From: Leptospira ellisii
Lineage (GTDB): Bacteria; Spirochaetota; Leptospiria; Leptospirales; Leptospiraceae
Direction of reading: 5' to 3'
Length of the DNA stretch: 24,557 nucleotides
NCBI RefSeq assembly: GCF_002811955.1
Contig: NZ_NPEF01000029.1
Span: 1-24,557, forward strand
Shown here: in pieces, positions 1-11,375 of the stretch
How the letters are laid out: each line of letters opens with the position of its first letter
Position numbering within the stretch: position 1 is the first letter of the stretch
Notes under the pieces: model-generated
The model's database searches: none
Told to the model about the DNA's origin: nothing
The model's input: the letters and a program-made list of their open reading frames with translations, nothing else
Translations under genes and position numbers: made by a program

Positions 1-1058
1 TCGGCGGAATTAGAAACGCTCTTTTCGGAAATTTGACTTCGGAAGACGAACCCCTTTTGAGAAACAAGGACGGAATTCTTTTCCTGGATTTCTATCTTAG
101 AAAAACGGAAAGGGGAATTCAACCCGTTTTGACCGCGGATCCGATCTCGGAAAACGCCCTTTATAAGATTCACGTGGAGTATCTTCCGTCCTCGTTTCAG
201 GACGTCAAAACGTACAAACTCAAAAGGAAAACGGTCTCCATTCTTCCTGTGTACGGTTACGCGGATTTTTTTAGACATGTGGATCGATTTCAAAATTTTC
301 TAAAAAGGGAATCGGCGGATTCCGAAAAACTCGCTTCGGTTTCCGAGGCGCATCGCTACTTGTGCACGATCAGTAAGTGCGGTTCGGTGAGATCGCAAAA
401 TTCTTCGCTGCTTTCGTACGAATTGAACGAAAATACTCGGACGGAATTTCCCAATTTTTATAAACGATTCCACAAACTTCTCAATCAGATTTCCTATAGA
501 ATCACGATCTTTAAATCGGGCGAGTTTTTGAACGGAATGGAGCTTTACAACGAGAACGAAAAAACGTTCTTAAAAATTCCCGACGCCGATCCGGGATATT
601 GGCTTAGCCCGCAAATCCTGCATATCAGGATTTCCCTGTTCGTAGAAATCTACGGATTGAAAATTGATATTAGGAATTTAGGATATAGATTGACTTTCTC
701 CTCGTCTCAAAACCGGGAAAAAATCACCGGAGAGTTTTCGCGAATGCCCGAAAAAAAAATCAGCGGACGATTTCTCCGAATTTTTCCTCCCGGTATGGTC
801 AATTGGTTCATACCCGGGAATATGGAGGAATATTTCGATCGATACTTTCTGCTTCTTGTGCAGGGTTCGGAGGGAAAGGGCGGGAACAGATTCCGGACCG
901 AATCGATAAAAACCGGGAACACGATGAAGGTGATCTTAAATTCGGAAGCGGAGATATTTAGGGAACGATTCGCCCCCTTTCGATCGACCGACGCCGCGGA
1001 AGATCAACCATCCTTTTGGGAAGTTTTGGAAAAGATTTTGATCCGAGATCTAAGTTAA
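1..1058 (+). CDS. Unrecognised protein, 5' end outside window
   Basis: The reading frame (codons beginning at position 3) is open to the left edge, so the true start probably lies outside the window. A TTG at 33 is the first possible start inside it, but it has no clear ribosome binding site. The first in-frame ATG comes only about 165 residues later. About 350 residues are visible. They are soluble in character, rich in charged and aromatic residues, with no obvious transmembrane segment, signal peptide or catalytic motif. I do not recognise the family and give no function. The stop codon at 1056-1058 lies inside an 18-bp inverted repeat (see 1054-1071). The following gene is on the same strand after a 169-bp gap that contains a possible promoter, so this is probably the last gene of its transcription unit. 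Confidence 0.7.
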   Translation, partial: GGIRNALFGNLTSEDEPLLRNKDGILFLDFYLRKTERGIQPVLTADPISENALYKIHVEYLPSSFQDVKTYKLKRKTVSILPVYGYADFFRHVDRFQNFLKRESADSEKLASVSEAHRYLCTISKCGSVRSQNSSLLSYELNENTRTEFPNFYKRFHKLLNQISYRITIFKSGEFLNGMELYNENEKTFLKIPDADPGYWLSPQILHIRISLFVEIYGLKIDIRNLGYRLTFSSSQNREKITGEFSRMPEKKISGRFLRIFPPGMVNWFIPGNMEEYFDRYFLLLVQGSEGKGGNRFRTESIKTGNTMKVILNSEAEIFRERFAPFRSTDAAEDQPSFWEVLEKILIRDLS

Positions 1059-1071
1059 AGTCCACTTTAAC
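1054..1071. repeat. Perfect 8-bp inverted repeat over a stop codon
   Basis: GTTAAAGT-CC-ACTTTAAC is a perfect palindrome with a 2-base centre that includes the TAA stop of the preceding gene. As RNA it could form a 7-bp stem with a TCCA loop, followed by a loosely T-rich stretch (tttggttt). It could be a weak, AT-rich terminator or a protein-binding site. The sequence alone does not decide. Confidence 0.5.
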
Positions 1072-1130
1072 TTTGGTTTCCAAGAAGTGGATTTTATTTT
1101 TTCTTTAAAATTAGAATCCTTCTAAAGTGC

Positions 1131-1160
1131 TTGACTACGAGTCTAATCTCCGGGATTTAT
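1131..1160 (+). promoter_or_regulatory. Possible sigma70-type promoter for the PuuD-like/cytochrome pair
   Basis: TTGACT at 1131-1136 resembles a -35 box. ATTTAT at 1155-1160 could serve as a -10 box after an 18-base spacer. The ATG at 1228 would then follow a leader of roughly 60 bases. The -10 match is weak, so this is a suggestion only. Confidence 0.3.
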
Positions 1161-1227
1161 TTTTAGTTCTAACGTTTGAATTCTTCGGCGTTGAAAAATC
1201 AAATTCTCTCGATGAATTGGAGGTATT

Positions 1228-1932
1228 ATGGAAGGAATCGCTCTTTTCACAAATCAGGGCTTTTATTTCGTCTTTAAATGGATACACTTTCTCGCAGGTG
1301 TCGCTTGGATCGGTTTGTTATGGTACATCAACTTCGTTCAAGGTTCGTTCTTTGCCGAGACGGACGCCGATACGAAAAAGAAAGCCACTCAACAACTCGT
1401 TCCAAGAGTTCTTTGGTGGTTTCGTTGGGGCGCGATGTTTACTTTCTTAAGCGGATGGACCATGATCGGAATTTCCCTTTATAACGGAACGACTCTTTCT
1501 TCCGGCCAATGGCTTGCGGTGATTTTAGGCGGAGGTCTTTTGGGTTCCTTGATGTGGTTCAACGTTTGGTTCGTGATCTGGCCGGCTCAGAAAGTGGTGA
1601 TCGCGGCGGCGAAAGGGGAAACCGCGGAGAATCCGGCGCCGAGAGCGGCGAGAGGACTTCTCGCTTCCAGAACGAATACGCTTCTTTCGATTCCTATGTT
1701 GTTCCTAATGGGAGCCGCAAGAAATCTTCCCATCTCTTTCGACGTCAGCGGATCCGAAGCGCACACTTTTCTAGGAATTATCCTGGCGATTTTGGCTCTC
1801 GTTGAAATCAACGCGTTAACCGCAACACCGGAAAGCGCGACCTTCAAGCCGATCAAAACCGTAAAAGGTGTCATCACTTCCGGTTTCGTTCTTACCCTGA
1901 TCATCTACGTCATTCTTGAGGCGATTCTCTAA
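1228..1932 (+). CDS. PuuD-like (urate hydroxylase family) membrane protein, membrane part only
   Basis: A 234-residue polytopic membrane protein with about six hydrophobic segments (roughly residues 13-38, 66-86, 93-117, 147-165, 178-196 and 213-232). The N-terminal pattern WIHFLAGVAWIGLLWYINFVQ, the block LVPRALWWFRWGAMFTFLSGW-like around residues 57-78, and FNVWFVIWPAQK plus LLASRTNTLLSIPMLF further on resemble the membrane domain of the PuuD/COG3748 family. PuuD proteins are known to oxidise urate and carry a C-terminal cytochrome c domain. Here that domain is a separate gene starting 3 bases downstream, which suggests that the two products form one electron-transfer unit. The start is well supported by GGAGG at 1219-1223, four bases before the ATG. 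Urate as substrate is family inference. This short branch may do something else, such as pass electrons to another partner. Confidence 0.68.
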   Translation: MEGIALFTNQGFYFVFKWIHFLAGVAWIGLLWYINFVQGSFFAETDADTKKKATQQLVPRVLWWFRWGAMFTFLSGWTMIGISLYNGTTLSSGQWLAVILGGGLLGSLMWFNVWFVIWPAQKVVIAAAKGETAENPAPRAARGLLASRTNTLLSIPMLFLMGAARNLPISFDVSGSEAHTFLGIILAILALVEINALTATPESATFKPIKTVKGVITSGFVLTLIIYVILEAIL

Positions 1933-1935
1933 TCG

Positions 1936-2289
1936 ATGGAAGGCTCGAAACTACGAGGCGGAATTTTCCGCCTCCTCTTTATCGGTTTCGTTTTGGTCTT
2001 TGCGAATTGTAAGGAAGACGAATCCCTGACTCCGGAACAGAAACTCGTTTCCCAAGGAAAGGGTTTGTATGTGACCAATTGTTCCGCCTGTCACAATCAA
2101 AATCCGGCGATCGATGGAGCCGTCGGTCCGGCGATTAAAGGCTCTAACCTCGAACTTTTAAAGGCGAGAATCGTAAGCGGAACCTATCCTCCGGGATACG
2201 TTCCGAAACGGCAGAGCCAGATCATGACTCGTCTTCCTTTGAACGACGATCAGATCAAAAGTATCGAAGCGTTTTTAAACGCGCCTTAA
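1936..2289 (+). CDS. Small c-type cytochrome, predicted lipoprotein
   Basis: A 117-residue protein. Residues about 9-24 are a hydrophobic export signal ending in a spirochaete-type lipobox (LVFAN before Cys25), so it should be lipid-anchored outside the inner membrane. The haem attachment motif CSACH (CxxCH) is at residues 49-53. The rest fits a single-haem class I cytochrome c: GPAIKG in the middle, a methionine-containing stretch (QIMTRLPL) as likely distal haem ligand region, and a closing helix (LNDDQIKSIEAFL). The ATG follows the stop of the PuuD-like membrane gene by three bases, indicating translational coupling. In canonical PuuD this cytochrome is fused to the membrane domain. Its likely job is therefore to accept electrons from that protein. 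A hairpin terminator follows. Confidence 0.88.
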   Translation: MEGSKLRGGIFRLLFIGFVLVFANCKEDESLTPEQKLVSQGKGLYVTNCSACHNQNPAIDGAVGPAIKGSNLELLKARIVSGTYPPGYVPKRQSQIMTRLPLNDDQIKSIEAFLNAP

Positions 2290-2296
2290 GAAACTA

Positions 2297-2340
2297 AAAT
2301 ACCGGGAACAACCGTAGGGATACGTTTTTCCGGTATTTTT
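2297..2340 (+). terminator. Rho-independent-type terminator after the cytochrome gene
   Basis: AAAATACCGG (2297-2306) pairs perfectly with CCGGTATTTT (2330-2339) over a 23-base loop, and a short T tract continues to 2341. It lies 8 bases after the cytochrome stop. The A-rich left arm means that it could also work on the opposite strand for the convergent phosphatase gene. Confidence 0.55.
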
Positions 2341-2353
2341 TACCTCGAAATAC

Positions 2354-2396
2354 TCCAAAATGCGGATTTTCGAGAATTTCGAACAAAGCCGCATTT
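2354..2396 (-). terminator. Possible terminator for the minus-strand phosphatase operon
   Basis: AAATGCGG (2358-2365) is the exact inverse of CCGCATTT (2389-2396), with a 23-base spacer. Read on the minus strand the stem ends in TTTT and lies just beyond the phosphatase stop at 2410. The loop is long and the T tract is short, so confidence is moderate. Confidence 0.4.
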
Positions 2397-2409
2397 ATAT
2401 TAGATTTCT

Positions 2410-3258
<849 letters not shown>

Positions 3259-3278
3259 GGGCTTCTCTTCAAAAAAGA

Positions 3279-4187
<909 letters not shown>

Positions 4188-4281
4188 AAATTCAATACCT
4201 ATCTATTTTGTTAAACGACAACAATCGACGAAACCGAATTGTGCTTCCGAAAAGGATATGACGAAAAACCGGATAACGATC

Positions 4282-6264
<1,983 letters not shown>

Positions 6265-6458
6265 TCCGTTCTCCTTTTGTTCCGCAAAGAGATTTCATCG
6301 GAGGGTTCCATTCTGAAAAGAAAGAAAAGCGCAAATCCGGTAAGTCTAATAGAAAAAATACTGTCTTTTCCCGGGAAAGTCTGAGACGATACGATCGAAG
6401 CGGAATTCGAATCGTTTCGATCGAATTCCCCGTCCAGCCCGCCGTTAAAAAGGATTCC
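6265..6458. promoter_or_regulatory. Divergent intergenic region between GH42 and hslO
   Basis: This 194-bp region must hold the promoters of both the GH42 cluster (minus) and the hslO cluster (plus). I cannot assign convincing -35/-10 pairs on either strand; TAATAG and AATACT near 6349-6362 are weak -10-like candidates for hslO. The hslO-proximal part (6392-6429) carries two interleaved inverted repeats, annotated separately. The hslO reading frame is open back into GH42, but its protein similarity begins at 6459. Confidence 0.45.
6392..6429 (+). repeat. Two interleaved, mutually exclusive inverted repeats upstream of hslO
   Basis: Repeat A: CGATCGAA (6392-6399) and TTCGATCG (6416-6423), perfect 8 bp. 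Repeat B: GGAATTCGA (6402-6410) and TCGAATTCC (6421-6429), perfect 9 bp with a 10-base loop. The arms overlap at 6421-6423, so only one stem can form at a time in an RNA. The element ends 29 bases before the hslO ATG. Neither stem is followed by a T run. Confidence 0.5.
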
Positions 6459-7316
6459 ATGCAAAATCAAGATTCTCTGATCTACGGAATTTTACCGGAC
6501 GTTCACTTCCGGTATTCCGCCGCGGAAATTTCATACGCAGTCACCGCGGCCTCCAATCTGCACAATTTGGACGACTCCAATACGCAGTTGCTGGCGAGGG
6601 CGATGTTGGGTGCCTTTTTCCTGGCGGACCAAATCAAAGAGGATACGAAAGTCAGTCTTCAGATTCAGTTTAACGAGGATTCTCCGATCCATTCGGTTCT
6701 CGCTTACAGCGATCGACAAGGAAGGATGAAAGCCGTTTTAAGGGCGCGGCCGGAAGAAGATGTCGAATCGTCCCCCGTCTCGGAGGATTATTCGGGAGTT
6801 TTAAAGGTCTTCCGCTGGAAAGACGGAGCTTGTATTTATCAATCCGTCGTTCCGTATATGAATAAAAGTTTCGAGGAGAATTTTCAGAATTATCTCAACA
6901 GCTCGGAACAGATCACCTGCTTCGTCGTTTTGTGGATCGAAAAAAACGACCTTCATTGGGACATCCGCGGACTATTATTTCAATCCCTTCCTGAGGCGAA
7001 GGAAGAAGATATTCAAAAAATTGCAAGTCTTTGGGAGAAGATAAATTCCGAACCTCGGGAGTTTTTGGGCAGAAACATCTACAATTGTCTGAACAAGATC
7101 GGAGAAGTCGGCCGATCCGCGGTGCAGATTTTGGAGGAAGGGCAGCCGGAGTTCCGCTGCGATTGTTCCGAAAATAAGATCCGCGAATTGATTCAAACCC
7201 TGGGAAAGGAAGAGGCGATGCAGATCGTGGACGAGGTTGGTCTGATCGAAGTCACGTGCGAATTCTGTACTTCGGTATATCGTTTCGAAAGAGAAAAGGT
7301 AAGCGAACTATTTTGA
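6459..7316 (+). CDS. hslO: Redox-regulated chaperone Hsp33
   Basis: A 285-residue protein of normal Hsp33 length. Hsp33 is a cytoplasmic holdase switched on by oxidation, when its four-cysteine zinc centre is lost. The N-terminal domain has the family opening (DSLIYGILPDVHFRYSAAEI) and LLARAMLGAFFLA near residues 42-54. The C-terminal redox switch is intact: CDC at 234-236 and CEFC at 267-270, a CxC...CxxC arrangement with about 30 residues between. The start was set at the ATG at 6459 because AAAAAGGA lies just upstream (6446-6453) and Hsp33 similarity begins there; the 79 in-frame codons before it overlap the GH42 gene and are not Hsp33-like. TsaE follows after 7 bases, so the two are probably co-transcribed. 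Confidence 0.95.
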   Translation: MQNQDSLIYGILPDVHFRYSAAEISYAVTAASNLHNLDDSNTQLLARAMLGAFFLADQIKEDTKVSLQIQFNEDSPIHSVLAYSDRQGRMKAVLRARPEEDVESSPVSEDYSGVLKVFRWKDGACIYQSVVPYMNKSFEENFQNYLNSSEQITCFVVLWIEKNDLHWDIRGLLFQSLPEAKEEDIQKIASLWEKINSEPREFLGRNIYNCLNKIGEVGRSAVQILEEGQPEFRCDCSENKIRELIQTLGKEEAMQIVDEVGLIEVTCEFCTSVYRFEREKVSELF

Positions 7317-7323
7317 GGATGAA

Positions 7324-7836
7324 TTGGAACCGGTATTTCGTAATCTAAAATCGGAAGAATTAGACAAACCCGCAGAATTTCTCGCGTCCATAATCCGCGC
7401 ATCCCTCGATCGAAATCTCCGTCCCGTTTTTCTGTTTACCGGTTTGATGGGCGCAGGTAAAACGACCTTCACTTCCAGACTGGTAAAAAAAATCTCACCG
7501 AACGCAAACGTCAATTCGCCCACGTACACCCTTTACAACGAATATCCGATTCCGCAAAACGAGGAAAAATTCTATCACTTCGATCTTCATCGCCTAAAAT
7601 CCTCCCGCGATTTGGAGGATTTGGGTTTTGACGAAATCTGGGGAAAAACGGGCATTTCGATCATAGAATGGTGGCAAGTTGCGCGCGAAGATCTGGAGAT
7701 TCTTCCTTTGAAAATCGAGGCGGAATTCAGGTTCGTCTCCGAAGAGGAAAGGGAGATTACATTCAAAAGTTCTGATATATTTTCCATTCCGGATTTGGGC
7801 GAGTTGTGGAAGGAATCGGAGAGGCTTCTTTTATGA
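7324..7836 (+). CDS. tsaE: tRNA t6A biosynthesis ATPase TsaE
   Basis: A 170-residue P-loop ATPase that works with TsaB and TsaD to put threonylcarbamoyl on A37 of ANN-decoding tRNAs. Visible motifs are the Walker A GLMGAGKTT (40-48), NSPTYTLYNEY (switch I-like), FYHFDLHRL and GISIIEWW (family D/E-W motif). The start is a TTG at 7324, five bases after GAGG (7315-7318, overlapping the hslO stop). An ATG at 7319 is in a different frame. The stop overlaps the tsaB start as ATGA, so the two are translationally coupled. This is fitting, as the products act in the same complex. The length is typical. Confidence 0.95.
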   Translation: MEPVFRNLKSEELDKPAEFLASIIRASLDRNLRPVFLFTGLMGAGKTTFTSRLVKKISPNANVNSPTYTLYNEYPIPQNEEKFYHFDLHRLKSSRDLEDLGFDEIWGKTGISIIEWWQVAREDLEILPLKIEAEFRFVSEEEREITFKSSDIFSIPDLGELWKESERLLL

Positions 7837-8513
7837 AAAAGATACTTTTCTTCGACGCGACCAATCAATGGATTCTGGCGGAAACGTATCTTTTAGACGG
7901 GGACGAAACGATCGAAAGAAGCGCGTCGTATTCCGGAATTCATCCTAGGGAATCGTCGAAATTATTGATCCAGGAGTTGCGTAACGTCCTGAAAATTTCC
8001 GATTGGAAAAAACCGGATCTGATCGCTGCGGCTCTCGGTCCGGGATCCTTCACGGGTTTACGGATCGCCGTCGCCACCGCGCGCAACCTGGCGCAACTCT
8101 GGGAGATTCCCGCTTTGGGTTTTGATAGTTTGAACGTCTATACTTCCTATTATTTTCAGGAAGTGGGTGATCCGGTCGTCGTCGCGATCGAGGCGAAACA
8201 AAAAAAAATTTATTTAGGAATGGAAGACCGTCGCGGATTTTTCGGGTCGATGGACGTTAAACCGGACGAAGTCGTCGAAAGGATTCCGGAGGATAGGCTG
8301 CAGGCGTTTTTGACTTCGCAGAAATACTCGGATCGTCCGGAATTTTTCGAAGGAACATCGATCTTGCAAAACTTACCCTCCGCTTCGGCGATTCTTCAAC
8401 GGAATGTCTCGGTCGTTCGGGAGGCTCTCGAACATCCGGATCGTTTTCCGTATTGGAAACTCGTTCCCAACTACGTTCGAGGAACATACGTCGACGATAA
8501 GTCGACTGCATAG
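7833..8513 (+). CDS. tsaB: tRNA t6A biosynthesis protein TsaB
   Basis: A 226-residue ASKHA-fold pseudo-peptidase that scaffolds TsaD in t6A formation. Family signatures are the opening KILFFDATNQW, the conserved LGPGSFTGLRIAVATARNLA block near residues 73-92, and VVVAIEAKQKKIYLG further on. The start is the ATG at 7833 inside the ATGA overlap with tsaE, with GGAGAGG at 7818-7824 eight bases before it. A longer in-frame version from 7806 would extend well into tsaE and is unlikely. The C-terminal region has the usual PNYVRG end of TsaB proteins. Confidence 0.95.
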   Translation: MKKILFFDATNQWILAETYLLDGDETIERSASYSGIHPRESSKLLIQELRNVLKISDWKKPDLIAAALGPGSFTGLRIAVATARNLAQLWEIPALGFDSLNVYTSYYFQEVGDPVVVAIEAKQKKIYLGMEDRRGFFGSMDVKPDEVVERIPEDRLQAFLTSQKYSDRPEFFEGTSILQNLPSASAILQRNVSVVREALEHPDRFPYWKLVPNYVRGTYVDDKSTA

Positions 8514-8518
8514 CAATC

Positions 8519-10786
8519 ATGAAACAAAAGAAAAAACAAATAAAACAAAAAGGTGCATCCAAACCGTTTTCCAAAAAGAAAGTAACGACTTCGTTTAACG
8601 ATCGCCGTCCGGCGAAAAATCCGGCGAGAGGCGACGGTTTTAAGGAAAGCGATCTGGGAAAGAAGATCCTCAAATATCTTCAGTCGAGGGCCGGGTCCGT
8701 GATTTTGAACAAGGATCTAACGGCTAAACTTCTCAGGGAAGAGAACCAAAATTCCTACGGTAAAAAAAGGGAAAAGTGGCAGTTTCAGGAAAGGGAACGC
8801 GAAATTTCCGAAGTTCTGAAACTACTCGAATCGGAAGGATTGATCGAATTAGAAAAAAAGAATATACTCGTCAATCCGAATCAAACGCTTCAAGGAACGA
8901 TTTCGATCAGCAAACGCGGCGACGGTTTCGTTAAACTCCCTTCGGGAACGGAGATTTTCGTTCCGGGTCAATTCGCCCAATCCGCGATTCAAGGTGACTT
9001 GGTCGAAATTCAACCGTACGGAATCGGCAAAAAAGGAAGACTCGAAGGAGAGGTGATCGAAATTCTCCGCCGAGGCCGGGATTTGTATCGGATGATCGTC
9101 ACGGAAAAGGATCCAAAATTCATATTCGGCAAATTGTTGGATATAGACGGAGAGGAAAAGGAAGGTTATATTCTTCGTAAAACCATCTTGACGGACCTTC
9201 AGGAAGAGATCAAATCCGGCGACGTTCTCGTCGTAAAGTTAAAAGAGGACACTGAACACGAGCGGAATCTTTACGAAGTTCAATTTCTCCGATTCGAATC
9301 CGACACGAAGGAAGACCTGGATCTTATGAGGATGCTGATGAAATACAATTACAGCATTCTGTATCCCGAAACGATTCAACTCGATCTTCCGGACGAAGTC
9401 GACGAAACCGTAGTCGAAGACTGGAGTGCCCGCGCCGATCTTAGGAATTTGAAATGTATCACGATCGACGGAGAATATTCGAAAGACTTCGACGACGCGA
9501 TCAGTTTCGTGGAGGAAAAAAATCGGATCCGATTTTACGTTCATATCGCGGACGTTTCGTATTACGTAAGACCGGGAACTCCCCTGGACGAAGAGGCGTA
9601 TAACAGGGCCACTTCGGTCTATCTGGGCAGCCGCGTGGTTCCGATGCTTCCCCCGGAACTTTCCGAAAATTTATGTTCTTTGGTCGCGAATAAAAATCGT
9701 CTGGCGTTCACCGTCGAAATGGAAGCGGATCGGAAGGGAAAAATCACATACGCTAAGTTTTATAAAAGCGTAATACGAGTTTCCGAACGTTATACGTACA
9801 ACCGGGCCGAATCGGAAATCCTTTCCGGAGATACGAAAAATTGGATCTATCGTATGAACGAATTCGCCAAAGCGCTTCGGGAAAAACGGATCGAAAACGG
9901 TAGGGTGGATCTCAATTTAAAGGAGAATAAGGTAGTCACCGATTCCGATCACAACGTGATCGAAATTTCCGTACAGGAACGTCTGCAAGCGCATATTCTC
10001 ATCGAAGAATTCATGCTTTCCGCGAACATCAAGGTCGCCGAGTTTCTCCGTAAAAAGAAACAACCCACTTTGTATCGTGTTCACGAGGCGATGGACGAGG
10101 AGAAATTGGAATCCCTCAACGCATTTCTGAAGTTAAACGGCATCAAAACGCTGCTCAAGGATTCGAGTTACGAATCGATCCGAGCGGTTTTAAAAAATCT
10201 GGAAGGGAAACCGGAGGAACGTCTGTTCAATATGTTCCTGCTCCGGACGTTTATGCAGGCGTATTATTCAGGGGAACATCTGGGCCACTGGGGACTCGGT
10301 TTCGAGGATTACTGTCATTTCACTTCTCCGATCCGCCGATATCCGGATTTGATCTGTCACCGCGCGCTTCAAAACGTTCTTCTCGAGAAAAAACCGGCAT
10401 ATACTCCTGAGGATATGATTTCCGCGGGTTTACATTGTTCGCATCAGGAAAGAAAGGCGACCGATTCCGAACGGGATTACTACAAACTCAAAGCGTGTCG
10501 TTATTTGGAGAAAACCGGAATCAAGGAATTCTCCGCGACGATCACGGGTTGTAAGCCGTTTTTGGTTTTCGTGGATTTGGAAAATCCTGCCGTCGACGCT
10601 TGTCTTCTCGCGTCCGAATTCACCGACGAAGGGGAAATCAGGATGGATACGGACTTTTCCTTTTACTCCAAAAAGTTCACCAAGATTTATACGTTGGGAG
10701 ATCGAGTGGAAGTGGAATTGGATCGTATCGATTATGAGGAGATCAAGATCTACGTGAAAATGAAAAAATTCCAGAAGAAAGTATAG
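8519..10786 (+). CDS. rnr: Exoribonuclease R
   Basis: A 755-residue 3'-5' exoribonuclease of normal RNase R length, degrading structured RNAs. In order: a lysine-rich N-terminus (1-35), a winged-helix region (about 44-118), two cold-shock-type OB folds (about 122-260), the RNB catalytic domain (about 300-640) and a C-terminal S1 domain (about 665-750). The metal-binding aspartates are in TIDGEYSKDFDDAISF (Asp317, 323, 325, 326). FTSPIRRYPDLICHR is the other RNB hallmark. The start follows the tsaB stop by five bases. No good ribosome site precedes it, so initiation may rely on coupling to tsaB. It is the last gene of the hslO-tsaE-tsaB-rnr run. Confidence 0.96.
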   Translation: MKQKKKQIKQKGASKPFSKKKVTTSFNDRRPAKNPARGDGFKESDLGKKILKYLQSRAGSVILNKDLTAKLLREENQNSYGKKREKWQFQEREREISEVLKLLESEGLIELEKKNILVNPNQTLQGTISISKRGDGFVKLPSGTEIFVPGQFAQSAIQGDLVEIQPYGIGKKGRLEGEVIEILRRGRDLYRMIVTEKDPKFIFGKLLDIDGEEKEGYILRKTILTDLQEEIKSGDVLVVKLKEDTEHERNLYEVQFLRFESDTKEDLDLMRMLMKYNYSILYPETIQLDLPDEVDETVVEDWSARADLRNLKCITIDGEYSKDFDDAISFVEEKNRIRFYVHIADVSYYVRPGTPLDEEAYNRATSVYLGSRVVPMLPPELSENLCSLVANKNRLAFTVEMEADRKGKITYAKFYKSVIRVSERYTYNRAESEILSGDTKNWIYRMNEFAKALREKRIENGRVDLNLKENKVVTDSDHNVIEISVQERLQAHILIEEFMLSANIKVAEFLRKKKQPTLYRVHEAMDEEKLESLNAFLKLNGIKTLLKDSSYESIRAVLKNLEGKPEERLFNMFLLRTFMQAYYSGEHLGHWGLGFEDYCHFTSPIRRYPDLICHRALQNVLLEKKPAYTPEDMISAGLHCSHQERKATDSERDYYKLKACRYLEKTGIKEFSATITGCKPFLVFVDLENPAVDACLLASEFTDEGEIRMDTDFSFYSKKFTKIYTLGDRVEVELDRIDYEEIKIYVKMKKFQKKV

Positions 10787-10860
10787 ACAAAGAAGTTCCT
10801 TTCTTATACTACTGCGGAACGGTTGTTATATAAAAAACCGCGGCCCGTTTTGCGGCGGCG

Positions 10861-10865
10861 GGAGG
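10861..10865 (+). promoter_or_regulatory. Ribosome binding site deciding a TTG start
   Basis: GGAGG lies five bases before the TTG at 10871. The same frame has an earlier TTG at 10823 with no such site, so the start at 10871 is preferred. Confidence 0.75.
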
Positions 10866-10870
10866 TGAAC

Positions 10871-11374
10871 TTGGAGCTGTTTCTGCACGAACCGATTTCT
10901 CGGAGTCGTTTTCTCAAATTCAGTCTGAAATTTCTCGCGATCACTGCGTTCGTTCTACCGGGAATGAACGCGTGCGGCGGAGCGATTCCCCGTCTTCGAG
11001 GTTTAAAAGAGGATCATTATCTTTCCTATAAATCCCTCGGAGAGGTTTTTTTACAGGGGAATCCGATTCCGGATTTCGACCTCGGCCTGGCGATGGACGA
11101 TTATATCTACGGTCATCCGACTCCGATCGATACCGAAGACGTTTTGCTTTTATTGGGAATGATTCCTTCTTCGCGCTTAGCGGCGCTTGCTCTCGATTTT
11201 TCATTTACGCCTATGACTTCTTTGAGCGTGGAGGATCGGGAGAAACGTCTTCTTTCCTGGAAAAATTCCTCCCTCAACCTGAAACGAGGCGCGTATTCCA
11301 TCATGCGTCAAATCGCGTTCTTCCTCGTTTCCAAAGACAAACGAATTCAAAAATTAGCGGGATACGAGGTTTAA
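10871..11374 (+). CDS. Exported small partner of GMC oxidoreductase, resembling the N-terminal domain of fatty alcohol oxidase
   Basis: A 167-residue protein. The N-terminus (SRSRFLKF, then a hydrophobic run to GMNAC) looks like an export signal with a lipobox-like Cys near residue 35; the single-arginine motif is only weakly Tat-like. The C-terminal half contains REKRLLSWKNSSLNLKR followed by a long hydrophobic helix region. To me this resembles the segment that precedes the FAD domain in plant long-chain fatty alcohol oxidases, where REEVLLSW-type sequence is typical. Here that region is a separate gene, followed one base after its stop by the FAD-binding GMC gene. It is therefore probably an accessory or membrane-docking subunit. 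An alternative is the gluconate-2-dehydrogenase subunit 3 group, which also pairs with GMC enzymes. Confidence 0.7.
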   Translation: MELFLHEPISRSRFLKFSLKFLAITAFVLPGMNACGGAIPRLRGLKEDHYLSYKSLGEVFLQGNPIPDFDLGLAMDDYIYGHPTPIDTEDVLLLLGMIPSSRLAALALDFSFTPMTSLSVEDREKRLLSWKNSSLNLKRGAYSIMRQIAFFLVSKDKRIQKLAGYEV

Positions 11375-11375
11375 T

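Noticed and set aside
2290..2409. Small RNA in the convergent gap
   Set aside because: The two inverted repeats are explained as terminators of the converging genes; no promoter is visible.
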